Assembly (NCBI GenBank): GCA_965218765.1
Contig: CBDCLU010000004.1
Span: 124,001 to 188,000 of the forward strand
Direction: 5' to 3'
DNA: 64,000 nucleotides
From: JBBPYC01 sp965218765
GTDB taxonomy: Bacteria > Pseudomonadota > Gammaproteobacteria > Burkholderiales > Burkholderiaceae_C
Within the stretch, counting starts at the first letter, position 1. Every line of letters begins with the position of its first letter. The notes under the pieces are model-generated. The model worked only from the letters and a program-made list of their open reading frames with translations. It was not told the origin of the DNA and ran no database searches. This document shows positions 52,033 to 60,424 of this stretch, in pieces. The position numbers and the translations under genes were made by a program.

Positions 52033-54381
52033 ATGCAGTTCGATTCCGATGTCACCGCCGCCACCTTGCACGCGCAGTTGCCCGAAGGCCTGCGTTCATT
52101 GATCGCGCGCGAATTTGATTCGTCGTCCGCTGCGGTCGCCAGCCGATTGCCGCGCCGTGCCTTCCTCAAAGTGGCCACCGCCAGCGGTTTCGCGCTCGGC
52201 GCCTTTCCGCTGCTGGGCCAGGCGCAGCAACCGCAGGCCGCTGCATCGGCGCCGGCCACGCCAGCGGTTTCCAAGGTGTTCGGTGCAGCCGATTCGGCGC
52301 CGGCAACCAAGCTCAAGCCGATGCAGCAACCGTCTGCTTTCGTGCAGATCGATCCGGACGGCACCGTCTGGGTCACGATCAACCGGCTCGAGTTCGGCCA
52401 GGGTGTGCAGACGAGCCTGCCGATGATCTTGGCCGAAGAACTGGATGCCGACTGGCGGCATGTGAAGAGCCGCAACGGCAATGCCGATCCGGCCTATGCA
52501 GACCCTGTCCTGGGCTTGCATATAACGGGCGGCTCGGGCTCGATCAAGAACTCTTTCACGCAATATCGTGAGCTCGGCGCACGCGCCCGTGCGATGCTGG
52601 TCGCGGCGGCTGCGCAGACCTGGGGCATTGATGCCGGCGGCTTGCGTACCGAAGCCGGCGCTGTAATCGGCCTGGATGGCAAGCGGCTCGGGTACGGTGA
52701 GTTGGCCGAGGCGGCGACGAAGCAGCCGGTGCCGGAAACGGTGAAGCTGAAAGATCCGAAGGACTTTCGTCTGATCTGCCAGCCGACTGGCCGGCTGGAC
52801 GCGCGTGCCAAAGTCAACGGCACGCAGGCGTTCGGCATCGACACCCAACTGCCCGGCCTGCTGACGGCCGTGGTTGCGCACCCGCCCGTGTTCGGCAGCA
52901 AGGTCAAGTCGCTCGACGACGCCGCTGCCAAGGCGATCAAGGGCGTGCAGGCCGTGTTGCGCGTACCGCTGGATCGTGGCGGCGAAGGCGTCGCGGTGCT
53001 GGCCGACGGCTACTGGATCGCGAAAAAAGGCCGTGATGCGCTCAAGATCGACTGGGACTCGGCGGCTGTCGAAAAAGTCGATAGCCAACAGATGTTTGCA
53101 GATTACCGGCAGTTGGCGCAGAAAACCGGTGCGATCAAGTACGAAGCCGACGTCAGCAAGCTCAGTGGAGCATCAAGCAAGATCGCGGCCGAGTTTCGCT
53201 TTCCCTATCTGGCCCATGCACCGATGGAGCCGGAAAACTGCACCGTGCAGCTGCGCGGCAGCGGCGATCAGGCGAAGGCAGAACTCTGGGTCGGCTCCCA
53301 GATGCCCGGCATCGACACATTGGCCGCTTCGAAAGTGCTCGGCATCGAGCCGCAGAACATCTTGCTGAACGTGCAGATGGCCGGTGGCGGTTTCGGCCGA
53401 CGCGCGATTCCGAGCAGTGACTATGTCGTCGAAGCCTGCGCGATCGCCAAAGCCGCGCGCGCTGCCGGACTCGATGCACCGGTTCGTACGCTCTGGAGCC
53501 GTGAAGACGACATCCGCGGCGGCTACTACCGACCGCTGGTGCTGCACCGCGCCGAGATCGGGCTGGACAACGCCGGCCAGGTGCTGGCCTGGGACCACGT
53601 GATCGTGAGCCAGTCGATCATGACCGGCACCCCGTTCGAGAGCTTCACCGTGAAAAACGGTGTGGACGGCACCACGGTGGAAGGCATGAAGGAGCCGTAC
53701 GAGTTGCCGATGCGCCTGTCCGTGCATAGCCCCAAGCGCAACGTGCCCGTGCTCTGGTGGCGCAGCGTCGGCTCGACGCATACCGCCTACGTGATGGAAA
53801 CCTTGCTCGACGAGATCGCACAGGCTGCCGGCGCCGACCCGGTCGCCTGGCGCATGCAGCAGTTCGCCGGCAAGCACCCGCGCCACGCAGCCGCGCTGCA
53901 GCTCGCGGTGGACCGGTCCGGCTACGGCAAGCGTGAACTGCCGGCCGGCCGCGCCTGGGGCGTCGCCGTGCATCAGTCGTTCAACAGCGTGGTGGCATTC
54001 GTGGTGGAAGCATCGGTCGAAGACAACGGCACCCGGCCCGTGCTGCACAAGGCCACTGCGGGCGTGCACTGCAACCTGGCCGTGAACCCGTTGAGCGTGC
54101 AGGCCCAGGTGCAGGGCGCCGCGCTGATGGGGCTTGGCATGTGCGTGCCCGGTGCTGCGATCACGTTGAAAGACGGCGTGGTGCAACAGAGCAACTTCGG
54201 CGACTACTCTGTGCCGCGCATCACCGCGATGCCGGAGATTACGGTGCACATCGTGCCGAGCGCCGATGCCCCGACCGGCATGGGCGAGCCCGGCTTGCCG
54301 CCACTCGCGCCCGCATTTGCGAATGCGATCGCGAAGCTCACTGGCAAGCGGCTGCGCGAACTACCGTTCAAGCTCGCCTGA
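52033..54381 (+). CDS. Molybdenum cofactor subunit of an isoquinoline 1-oxidoreductase-like enzyme (IorB-like)
   Basis: 782 residues from the ATG at 52033, with AAGGA seven bases upstream. Around residue 40 there is a Tat-like segment (LPRRAFLKVATASGFALGAF) after a longer than usual N-region. The Mo-binding domains include RLEFGQGVQTSLPMILAEE, GGGFGRRAIPSSDYV and the catalytic Glu in GMGEPGLPPLAPAFANAI near the C-terminus. The order 2Fe-2S subunit then large subunit, without a FAD subunit, is that of IorAB; electrons probably go to a cytochrome, but none is encoded next to it. Tat export of a cofactor-loaded heterodimer is possible. Confidence 0.9.
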   Translation: MQFDSDVTAATLHAQLPEGLRSLIAREFDSSSAAVASRLPRRAFLKVATASGFALGAFPLLGQAQQPQAAASAPATPAVSKVFGAADSAPATKLKPMQQPSAFVQIDPDGTVWVTINRLEFGQGVQTSLPMILAEELDADWRHVKSRNGNADPAYADPVLGLHITGGSGSIKNSFTQYRELGARARAMLVAAAAQTWGIDAGGLRTEAGAVIGLDGKRLGYGELAEAATKQPVPETVKLKDPKDFRLICQPTGRLDARAKVNGTQAFGIDTQLPGLLTAVVAHPPVFGSKVKSLDDAAAKAIKGVQAVLRVPLDRGGEGVAVLADGYWIAKKGRDALKIDWDSAAVEKVDSQQMFADYRQLAQKTGAIKYEADVSKLSGASSKIAAEFRFPYLAHAPMEPENCTVQLRGSGDQAKAELWVGSQMPGIDTLAASKVLGIEPQNILLNVQMAGGGFGRRAIPSSDYVVEACAIAKAARAAGLDAPVRTLWSREDDIRGGYYRPLVLHRAEIGLDNAGQVLAWDHVIVSQSIMTGTPFESFTVKNGVDGTTVEGMKEPYELPMRLSVHSPKRNVPVLWWRSVGSTHTAYVMETLLDEIAQAAGADPVAWRMQQFAGKHPRHAAALQLAVDRSGYGKRELPAGRAWGVAVHQSFNSVVAFVVEASVEDNGTRPVLHKATAGVHCNLAVNPLSVQAQVQGAALMGLGMCVPGAAITLKDGVVQQSNFGDYSVPRITAMPEITVHIVPSADAPTGMGEPGLPPLAPAFANAIAKLTGKRLRELPFKLA

Positions 54382-54443
54382 GCGCTGCGCGTTGGCTGTC
54401 GCGCGGGGCTGGTCCGCCAGCCGCGCGGTTGCTCGGCAACCCG

Positions 54444-56072
54444 CTACCGCGCCGGCCGCCATACCAGCGTGCGTTCCACGACCTCAAAGAACGCTTCGCT
54501 CAGCAGCGCCAGCAGCGCTGCCGGCAGCGCACCGGCCAGCAGCAACTGGCCGTCGTTGAGCGCGAGGCCCGTCACGATCCGCTCGCCGTAGCCGCCGGCG
54601 CCGATGAACGCGGCGATCGTCGCGGTGCCGATCGCGATCGACGTCGCAGTCCGGATGCCCGCGATCACGGTCGGCAGCGCGAGCGGCAGCTGAATCTCGC
54701 GCATGCTCTGCCGCCGCGTCAGGCCCAGCGCCTGCGCCGCCATCACGAGCCCGTCCGGCACGGCAGCCAGCGCGGTCGTGGTGTTGCGCAGGATCGGCAG
54801 CAGCGAATACAGCGTCAGCGCGACCAGCGCGGGCAGCGTGCCGATCGCGCCCAGCAGCCAGATCAGCACCGCGAGCAGCGCCAGCGACGGCACCGTCTGC
54901 AACAGCCCGGTCGCGCCGACCACGACGGCCCGCGTGCGCGGATGCCGGAACACCGCGATGCCCACCGGAATCGCAAGCAACGCCGCGATGCCGACCGACA
55001 CCGCCACCAGCATCAGGTGCTGCCAGGTCAGCCGCGCGAGATCGGGGCCGAAGAGCTTGCCCCAGAAGCCGCGTGCGGAAGGATCGGCAGCGGGGCGCGA
55101 CGCGCCCATCGATCCAGCGACAAGCGCGCCGGCCGAAGCTGCCGCTGCCACGCCCGATGCAGCAGATGCCGGCGGCGCTGCGCGCGCAACCGTCCCGGCG
55201 CCAACGCGCGCCAACCGGTCCCGTGCGATCACGTCGAACGCCACGCCGTCCAGCTCGGCGCGTGCATTCATCGCGATCATGCCGGCTTCGTCGATCGTGC
55301 CCTGCAGCTTCTGCAACGCGGCCCATGCATTCGGCAGCCGCTTGGGCAGATCGGCGCGATACAGCAGCACCGCGTCGTAGCGCGGAAAGTAGTTCAGGTC
55401 ATCGGCCAGCACCGTGAGGCCGAGCCGGTCGATCTTGGCATCGGTCGTGTAGATGTCGATCACGTCCACTTGGCCCTTGCCGACCGCGTCGTACGCAAGG
55501 CCGTGATCGAGGCCGATCGGCTGCTGCGGCAGCGCGTAACGGTCTTTCAACCCACGCCAGCCGTCGGCACGGCCGATGAATTCGTTGGACAGCCCGAGCT
55601 TCAGTTCCGGATGCCGCGCCAGGTCGGATAACGACCGGATGCCGCGCGCCGTTGCTTCCTTCGCACGCATCGCAAGCGCATAGCCGTCGTTGAAGCCGAG
55701 CCGAATTCCGGCGGCCAGGCCGAGCGGTGCCAGCCCCTGGTTGATCGCTTCGAGCGAAGCGGTGCCGTTCAGCTTGAGCAGTTCGTTCGCGATCGTGCCG
55801 GTGTATTCGGGATACAGGTCGATCGCGCCGGAGCGCAACGCTTCGTACACGATCGCGGTGTTGCCCAGCCCCTGCCGGACGACCGGAGGGCGCTGCAATT
55901 GCGGCGCCGCGGTCTGCGCGAGGATCTCGGCCAGGATGTAGGACTCGGTGAAGCGCTTGGAGCCGATCGACAACGTGCCTTCGTCAGGCCCGGCAGCCAC
56001 CGGCTGTGTCCACCCGGCGAGCATGGAGGCCAGCAACAACAGCAGTGGCGCAAATCGAGCAGGAATATGCAT
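54444..56072 (-). CDS. Osmoprotectant/betaine ABC transporter, fused substrate-binding protein and permease
   Basis: 542 residues from the ATG at 56070-56072; an upstream ATG at 56105 would add 11. After a signal-like helix, residues about 30-290 form an OpuAC-type binding protein (IGSKRFTESYILAEILAQ, EYTGTIANELL, LSNEFIGRADGW). An Ala-rich linker leads to a permease with about five helices (LLQTVPSLALLAVLIWLLGA, IGTATIAAFIGAGGYGERIV). SBP-permease fusions are known for the choline/betaine group. No ATPase gene is adjacent, so the motor must be encoded elsewhere. Likely ligands are quaternary ammonium compounds. Confidence 0.87.
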   Translation of the reverse strand: MHIPARFAPLLLLLASMLAGWTQPVAAGPDEGTLSIGSKRFTESYILAEILAQTAAPQLQRPPVVRQGLGNTAIVYEALRSGAIDLYPEYTGTIANELLKLNGTASLEAINQGLAPLGLAAGIRLGFNDGYALAMRAKEATARGIRSLSDLARHPELKLGLSNEFIGRADGWRGLKDRYALPQQPIGLDHGLAYDAVGKGQVDVIDIYTTDAKIDRLGLTVLADDLNYFPRYDAVLLYRADLPKRLPNAWAALQKLQGTIDEAGMIAMNARAELDGVAFDVIARDRLARVGAGTVARAAPPASAASGVAAAASAGALVAGSMGASRPAADPSARGFWGKLFGPDLARLTWQHLMLVAVSVGIAALLAIPVGIAVFRHPRTRAVVVGATGLLQTVPSLALLAVLIWLLGAIGTLPALVALTLYSLLPILRNTTTALAAVPDGLVMAAQALGLTRRQSMREIQLPLALPTVIAGIRTATSIAIGTATIAAFIGAGGYGERIVTGLALNDGQLLLAGALPAALLALLSEAFFEVVERTLVWRPAR

Positions 56073-56115
56073 CAAATACCGCTTGGGTGCTAGTGCAGAC
56101 TGCATTGTTTGCTAT

Positions 56116-58203
56116 TTATCGCGTAGCGCTTTGAATGACCGATGCACGCCGCTGCGCAAACGCCACGTACCAGTCAAGGCAGCCGGGATTTGCCATCGCC
56201 TCGCGGTTCAGCACCTTTTCGATCGGCTGGCCAAGCAGCAGCTTCTTGATCGGCAACTCCTGCTTCTTGCCCGAGATCGTGCGCGGAATCTCGGCGACCT
56301 GGAACATCTCGTCCGGCACGAAGCGCGGCGACAGCGCGGTGCGGACCGCCGCACCGATCTTCGCCTGCAGCGCAGCGTCCAGGCCAAAGCCTTCGCGCAG
56401 CACGACGAACAGCGGCATGTAGCTCTCGCGGCCCAGGTACTCGAGATCGACCACCATCGAATCGAGCACTTCGGGCAGCGCCTCCACCGCCGAATAAAGC
56501 TCGCTCGTGCCCATGCGCAGGCCGTGCCGGTTGATGGTGGCGTCGCTGCGGCCATAGATCGTGCAGCCACCATCCGCGCCGACCTTGACCCAGTCGCCGT
56601 GCCGCCAGACGCCGGGGTACATGTCGAAATAGCTCGACCGGTAGCGCGCATCGCCCGCATCGCCCCAGAAGCGCAGCGGCATCGACGGCAGCGGCTGCGT
56701 CAGCACCAGTTCGCCGACTTCATCGATCACGGGCTCGCCCTGCTCGTTCCACGCTGCCAGCGCGCAGCCCAGGCCGCGGCATTGCATCTGGCCGACGACT
56801 TGCGGCAGTTCCGGGTTGCCGGTGGCGACCGCCGCGATGAAGTCGGTGCCGCCCGAGATGTTGCACCACCAGATCGCCGGCGTGCCGATTTTTGCGAACT
56901 GCGCGCTGCCCCAGCGCTGCACGTCGGGCGCGAGCGGCGAGCCGGTGCTGCCCAAAGCGCGCACCTGCTTCAGATCGCCGCAGACGGACAGCTCGACGCC
57001 GGCCTTCATGCAGTTCGCATAGAACGCCGCGCCGGCGCCGAACCAGGTCACGCCGGTTTCGGCCGCGAAGCGCCAGAGCGTGGTCCAGTCCGGCTGATCC
57101 GAGCCCGCCGGGCGCGCCGCCGGGTTGCCGTCGAAGATGCAGCAGGTGGTACCGGCCAGCAGCCCCGACACCTGGCTGTTCCACATGATCCAGCCGGTGG
57201 AGCTGTACCAGTGAAAGCGCTCGCCGAACGAATTCGGGTCGTAGCTGCAGCCGATGTCCTGCTGCAGCGCGCCCTGCGCGAGCCCGACCAGCACGGTGCC
57301 CCCGTGGCCGTGCAGGATCGCTTTCGGCAAACCCGTGGTGCCGCTCGAGTAGACGATCCAGATCGGATGGTCGAACGGCAGCAGCACCGGCTCGAACGCT
57401 GCTGTTTGTGCATCATTTTGGTTGCAAGCGCTGGTGAAATCTGCCCATCCAGCTATTGTTTTGCTAGTGTCCAGATTGCCGAGCAGCATCGCGTGCGCAA
57501 GCGTCGGCAGCTCGGCGCGCAGTTCGGCGAGCACCGCGGTCCGGTCCAGATCGCGGCCGTTGTAGTGCACGCCGTCGCAGCCGATCAGCACCTTCGGTTC
57601 GATCTGCCGGAACCGGTCGAGCACCGCGTTCGTGCCCATGTCGGGCGCACAGACGCTCCAGACTGCACCGATGCTCGCGCAGGCCAGGAATGCGATCAGC
57701 GTCTCCGGCACGTTCGGCAGATACGCGACCACGCGGTCGCCGGGCACCACGCCCTGTGCTCTCAAGTGCAACGCCAGCGACGCCACCTGTTGCCGCAGCT
57801 CGGGCCAGGACAGCTCGCGATGCCGGCCTTGCTCGTTCCTGCTGACCACCGCCGGCAACCCGGCCGCGTGTGCGGGCTGCACATGCTGGAACACGCGGCT
57901 CACGTAGTTCAACTGCACGCCGGGAAACCACTGTCCGCCCGGCATCTTCGCCTCGGAAAGCACGGAGCCCACGGGTGTCGGCGACTGCAGCCCGAAGTAG
58001 TCCCAGATGCTGCGCCAGAACGCTTCCAGGTCCGTCACCGACCAGCGCCACAGCGCGTCGTAGCTGTCGAACGTGAATCCGTGGTGCTCGGTCAGCCAAT
58101 CCTGATAGCGGCGGATCTGTGGGATGTAGGGTGCGGTGGAGCCGACGGCGCGTGCGCTCTGGCGGGCATCGGGCAGGCTGGCGGTGGCGGTGGTCGTGCT
58201 CAT
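56116..58203 (-). CDS. Acetoacetyl-CoA synthetase
   Basis: 695 residues, near the family length of about 650. The N-terminus WLTEHHGFTFDSYDALWRWS and FFxxxGxx-type region precede the AMP-binding motif IVYSSGTTGLPKAILHGHGG (about residue 280). Later SGGTDFIAAVATGNPELPQV and a C-terminal domain with the acyl-adenylate Lys (ISGKKQELPIKKLLLG) are typical. It activates acetoacetate to acetoacetyl-CoA using ATP, linking ketone-body or polyhydroxybutyrate breakdown to central metabolism. Confidence 0.93.
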   Translation of the reverse strand: MSTTTATASLPDARQSARAVGSTAPYIPQIRRYQDWLTEHHGFTFDSYDALWRWSVTDLEAFWRSIWDYFGLQSPTPVGSVLSEAKMPGGQWFPGVQLNYVSRVFQHVQPAHAAGLPAVVSRNEQGRHRELSWPELRQQVASLALHLRAQGVVPGDRVVAYLPNVPETLIAFLACASIGAVWSVCAPDMGTNAVLDRFRQIEPKVLIGCDGVHYNGRDLDRTAVLAELRAELPTLAHAMLLGNLDTSKTIAGWADFTSACNQNDAQTAAFEPVLLPFDHPIWIVYSSGTTGLPKAILHGHGGTVLVGLAQGALQQDIGCSYDPNSFGERFHWYSSTGWIMWNSQVSGLLAGTTCCIFDGNPAARPAGSDQPDWTTLWRFAAETGVTWFGAGAAFYANCMKAGVELSVCGDLKQVRALGSTGSPLAPDVQRWGSAQFAKIGTPAIWWCNISGGTDFIAAVATGNPELPQVVGQMQCRGLGCALAAWNEQGEPVIDEVGELVLTQPLPSMPLRFWGDAGDARYRSSYFDMYPGVWRHGDWVKVGADGGCTIYGRSDATINRHGLRMGTSELYSAVEALPEVLDSMVVDLEYLGRESYMPLFVVLREGFGLDAALQAKIGAAVRTALSPRFVPDEMFQVAEIPRTISGKKQELPIKKLLLGQPIEKVLNREAMANPGCLDWYVAFAQRRASVIQSATR

Positions 58204-58480
58204 GACGCGTCAGCGTAGCAGCGTCGGTGGCTGAGTCGCTTGGGGGCTGCTTGCCGATCAGTCCAGCGGGGTCGATCTCCTCCATACGGATCAGGAGTCG
58301 CTAGATGTCCGTGCGCAGCTCCGGCAAGCCCCTCCTGACCGGATCAGGGTCACGCACGAAGAATGCATGAACATTCGAGCGTCTTTGGTAGACGACTTGT
58401 TAAGCCGGACTGTTGCTGCTCAAGAACCCAACGCTCTGGCGCCCTCGTGAGCATGGGGTCACATAGTGGTCCAACAGCTC
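58204..58480. other. Gene-free stretch
   Basis: Between the acetoacetyl-CoA synthetase start and the remnant at 58481-58591. I see no gene, RNA or terminator; it must hold the synthetase promoter. Confidence 0.4.
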
Positions 58481-58591
58481 CTAGTAGACGTGCTCCGCAA
58501 ACGGTCGCAGCGACTCTTCGGACAAGTCCTCCACTTCAAACGATTCGACGTGCTTGACGACAAACCCTGACTCGGTCGCGTCCAGCTTCGC
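58481..58591 (-). pseudogene. Coding-like remnant downstream of the nucleotidyltransferase
   Basis: Directly after the nucleotidyltransferase TGA and in the same frame, 36 codons read AKLDATESGFVVKHVESFEV and then EDLSEESLRPFAEHVY before a TAG. The composition is protein-like (acidic, no runs of Arg/Ala). There is no in-frame start codon; an ATG overlapping the TGA (ATGAGC) is in another frame and soon stops. It may be the end of a broken partner gene or of a longer ancestral protein. No homology was recognised. Confidence 0.35.
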
Positions 58592-58885
58592 TCATAGCAA
58601 CTTGCGCGCTTCCGCCAGCATCCGAGACCGCATCGCCGGCGGCAACTCACATTCCGTACAAAGATCGACCTTGACGCCCAGGACGTCTTGCAGCTCGATC
58701 TGCAAACCCACCATCTGCAGCAATGACGTACCAGCCGGCAGATTGACCAGCAAGTCGATGCCGCTGCCCTGCCGATCAAGCCCCTTGGTCACGGAGCCGA
58801 ACACCTGTATCGCAGATGCACCGCAAGCCAGCGCCACCGCTAAGACGCGCTCGCGCCGTGCGGCAAGGATTTCAGATGGGCGCAT
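58592..58885 (-). CDS. MNT-type nucleotidyltransferase domain protein with a degenerate active site
   Basis: 97 residues from the ATG at 58883-58885. The fold motif is FGSVTKGLDRQGSGIDLLV; family members have GS-(x)10-DxD, here with Gly42 where the first Asp should be (S-G-I-D). GGC for Gly and GAC for Asp differ by one base. Small proteins of this kind are MntA antitoxins or their relatives paired with HEPN toxins; no HEPN gene is adjacent. The protein may be inactive as a nucleotidyltransferase. Confidence 0.75.
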   Translation of the reverse strand: MRPSEILAARRERVLAVALACGASAIQVFGSVTKGLDRQGSGIDLLVNLPAGTSLLQMVGLQIELQDVLGVKVDLCTECELPPAMRSRMLAEARKLL

Positions 58886-58923
58886 GCCCGGAATTTTCCC
58901 CGCAACGAACTTGCAGACCGTAT

Positions 58924-59130
58924 TTAGGCCCTGTTGGCAGACGGGGGGTCCACTTCTCGCTCGTGCCCTGATGCTGGGCGCTTCGCCCGACAAGCATCTG
59001 AGCAGTATTTGACCTCGTTCCAGTTAGCCGCCCACCGCTTGCGCCACGTCATCGGGCGGCCGCATTGGGCGCAGGGCTTGGAAGGCAATGACTGCTTGTT
59101 GCCTTTAAAAGCCGCGTGCGTCGACTTCAC
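58924..59130 (-). CDS. DUF2256 family small protein
   Basis: 68 residues if started at the GTG at 59128-59130; the true start is uncertain. The core SLPSKPCAQCGRPMTWRKRW followed by AANWNEVKYCSDACR is the DUF2256 pattern: two Cys pairs likely to bind zinc around a W-R-K-x-W segment. Function unknown. It is 61 bp downstream of the HiPIP gene. Confidence 0.75.
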   Translation of the reverse strand: MKSTHAAFKGNKQSLPSKPCAQCGRPMTWRKRWAANWNEVKYCSDACRAKRPASGHEREVDPPSANRA

Positions 59131-59191
59131 CGAATGCTGCAACCGCGGTCCATGGCCGATGCGCCCGGATCGAGACGACGGCAAACCAGCC

Positions 59192-59503
59192 TCAACCCTT
59201 CTTGGCCCAGGCACTGCACCAGCCCGGCCCCGCGACCTGCCTGCCGGCAAACAGCGCACAGGGCGCCGCCGCATCGCTTTCCTTGCCCTGGAACAGCGCG
59301 CAGCTGGCGCAGTGCTGGCCTTTTTCGTACTTGGGGAATTTCTTGGTGTCGACCTTGCTCGCGTCGGTCACGTAACCGAGCGCCTTGGCCTGCGGGTCGT
59401 TCTCATCGACCATCGGCGTATCGGCAGCCAGCGCGGTGCCGCAGATGGTGGCGCAGCCGGCTGCGGCCACGGTGGACAGAAAGATGCGTCTTGTGCTACT
59501 CAT
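59192..59503 (-). CDS. High-potential iron-sulfur protein (HiPIP)
   Basis: 103 residues; GGA six bases upstream of the ATG. A Tat signal (STRRIFLSTVAAAGCATIC) is cleaved near ALAAD. Cluster Cys are 65 and 68 (HCASCALF), 82 (APCALF) and 96 (GPGWCSAW), the full set for a [4Fe-4S] high-potential centre. HiPIPs carry electrons in the periplasm, for example from bc1 complexes to terminal oxidases or reaction centres. It could be an electron acceptor for periplasmic oxidoreductases such as those encoded elsewhere in the window, but this is inference. Confidence 0.93.
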   Translation of the reverse strand: MSSTRRIFLSTVAAAGCATICGTALAADTPMVDENDPQAKALGYVTDASKVDTKKFPKYEKGQHCASCALFQGKESDAAAPCALFAGRQVAGPGWCSAWAKKG

Positions 59504-59651
59504 GGAAGTCCTCGTTGTTTTAAAAAGAGGTCGATCGAAACGACCGGTTAAACCGAAAAATCCGAGTTCTGCTGATCAGCCGGCTGCCGGTCCGATCCCC
59601 GCCGCAGCGGCATTCGCTGTGCCTGCAAGCGGTTCGGCGATGCAGCGCGGT

Positions 59652-60275
59652 TCAAGCCGCGAACGCATACGGCCCACCCCGCTCCAGCGCTTTTCTATAT
59701 GCCGGCCGCGCCTGAAACCGCTCGACCCAGGCATCCATGTTCGGGTATTCCTTTCTCGCGCCGCGTGCGGCTTCGCCGACGAAGCTCATCTGGATGTCGG
59801 CGCCGGTCAGTTCGCCACCCACCAGCCATGCACGGCGTTCGAGTGACCGGTCCACATAGCCCAGGTGGTTCGCGATCTCGCTGTCGATGCGCGGCTTGAG
59901 CGGCGCGCCGGCTTCTTCGCCGAGCCGCCCGACGTAGAGGCGCAGCATCAGCGGCAGCATGGCCGAGCCTTCGGCGTAATGCAGCCACTGGTTGTAGGCC
60001 TCGAAATCGTCGGTGCCACGCTTCGGCTCGAGGCGCCCGTCGCCGTACCGGCGGATCAGATGGTCCACGATCGCGCCGGACTCGATCACGACGCGCCCGT
60101 TGTCTTCGAGCACCGGAGACTTGCCCAGCGGATGCACCGCCTTCAGTTCCGGCGGCGCAAGCCGGGTCTTCTCGTCGCGCTCGTACCTGCGGATCTCATA
60201 CGGCAGTTCAAGCTCTTCCAGCAGCCACAGCACGCGCTGCGAACGCGAGTCGTTCAGATGGTGGACGACGATCAT
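59652..60275 (-). CDS. Glutathione S-transferase family protein
   Basis: 207 residues. The thioredoxin-like N-terminal domain has HHLNDSRSQRVLWLLEELEL with the Ser of the active site, and GKSPVLEDNGRVVIESGAIV for glutathione binding; the C-terminal helical domain has LTGADIQMSFVGE. It conjugates or reduces with glutathione in the cytoplasm. Divergent from the selenoprotein operon, with 149 bp between starts. Confidence 0.9.
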   Translation of the reverse strand: MIVVHHLNDSRSQRVLWLLEELELPYEIRRYERDEKTRLAPPELKAVHPLGKSPVLEDNGRVVIESGAIVDHLIRRYGDGRLEPKRGTDDFEAYNQWLHYAEGSAMLPLMLRLYVGRLGEEAGAPLKPRIDSEIANHLGYVDRSLERRAWLVGGELTGADIQMSFVGEAARGARKEYPNMDAWVERFQARPAYRKALERGGPYAFAA

Positions 60276-60424
60276 GCGGGTCTCCTTGGATGTTCAGTGG
60301 CGGGTGGTTGGAGTATCGTGGGTTCGAGACCACAGCGCCGGCAGTCGCCGCAAGGACTGAGCCAACGGCCTCTCCGGTGCAAGCTCGCACCGACCGCGCT
60401 ATAACCCAAACCGCCCCTTCGTCA
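60276..60424. promoter_or_regulatory. Divergent promoter region of the GST gene and the selenoprotein operon
   Basis: 149 bp. I could not define promoter elements. A T-loop-like sequence here is not part of a tRNA. Confidence 0.35.

Noticed and set aside
55948..58218. 756-residue plus-strand open frame
   Set aside because: Lies opposite the acetoacetyl-CoA synthetase gene, whose motifs are clear; the plus-strand product is a His/Arg/Ala-rich shadow.
60309..60325. T-loop-like GGTTCGAGACC suggesting a tRNA
   Set aside because: No acceptor, D or anticodon stems could be built around it.
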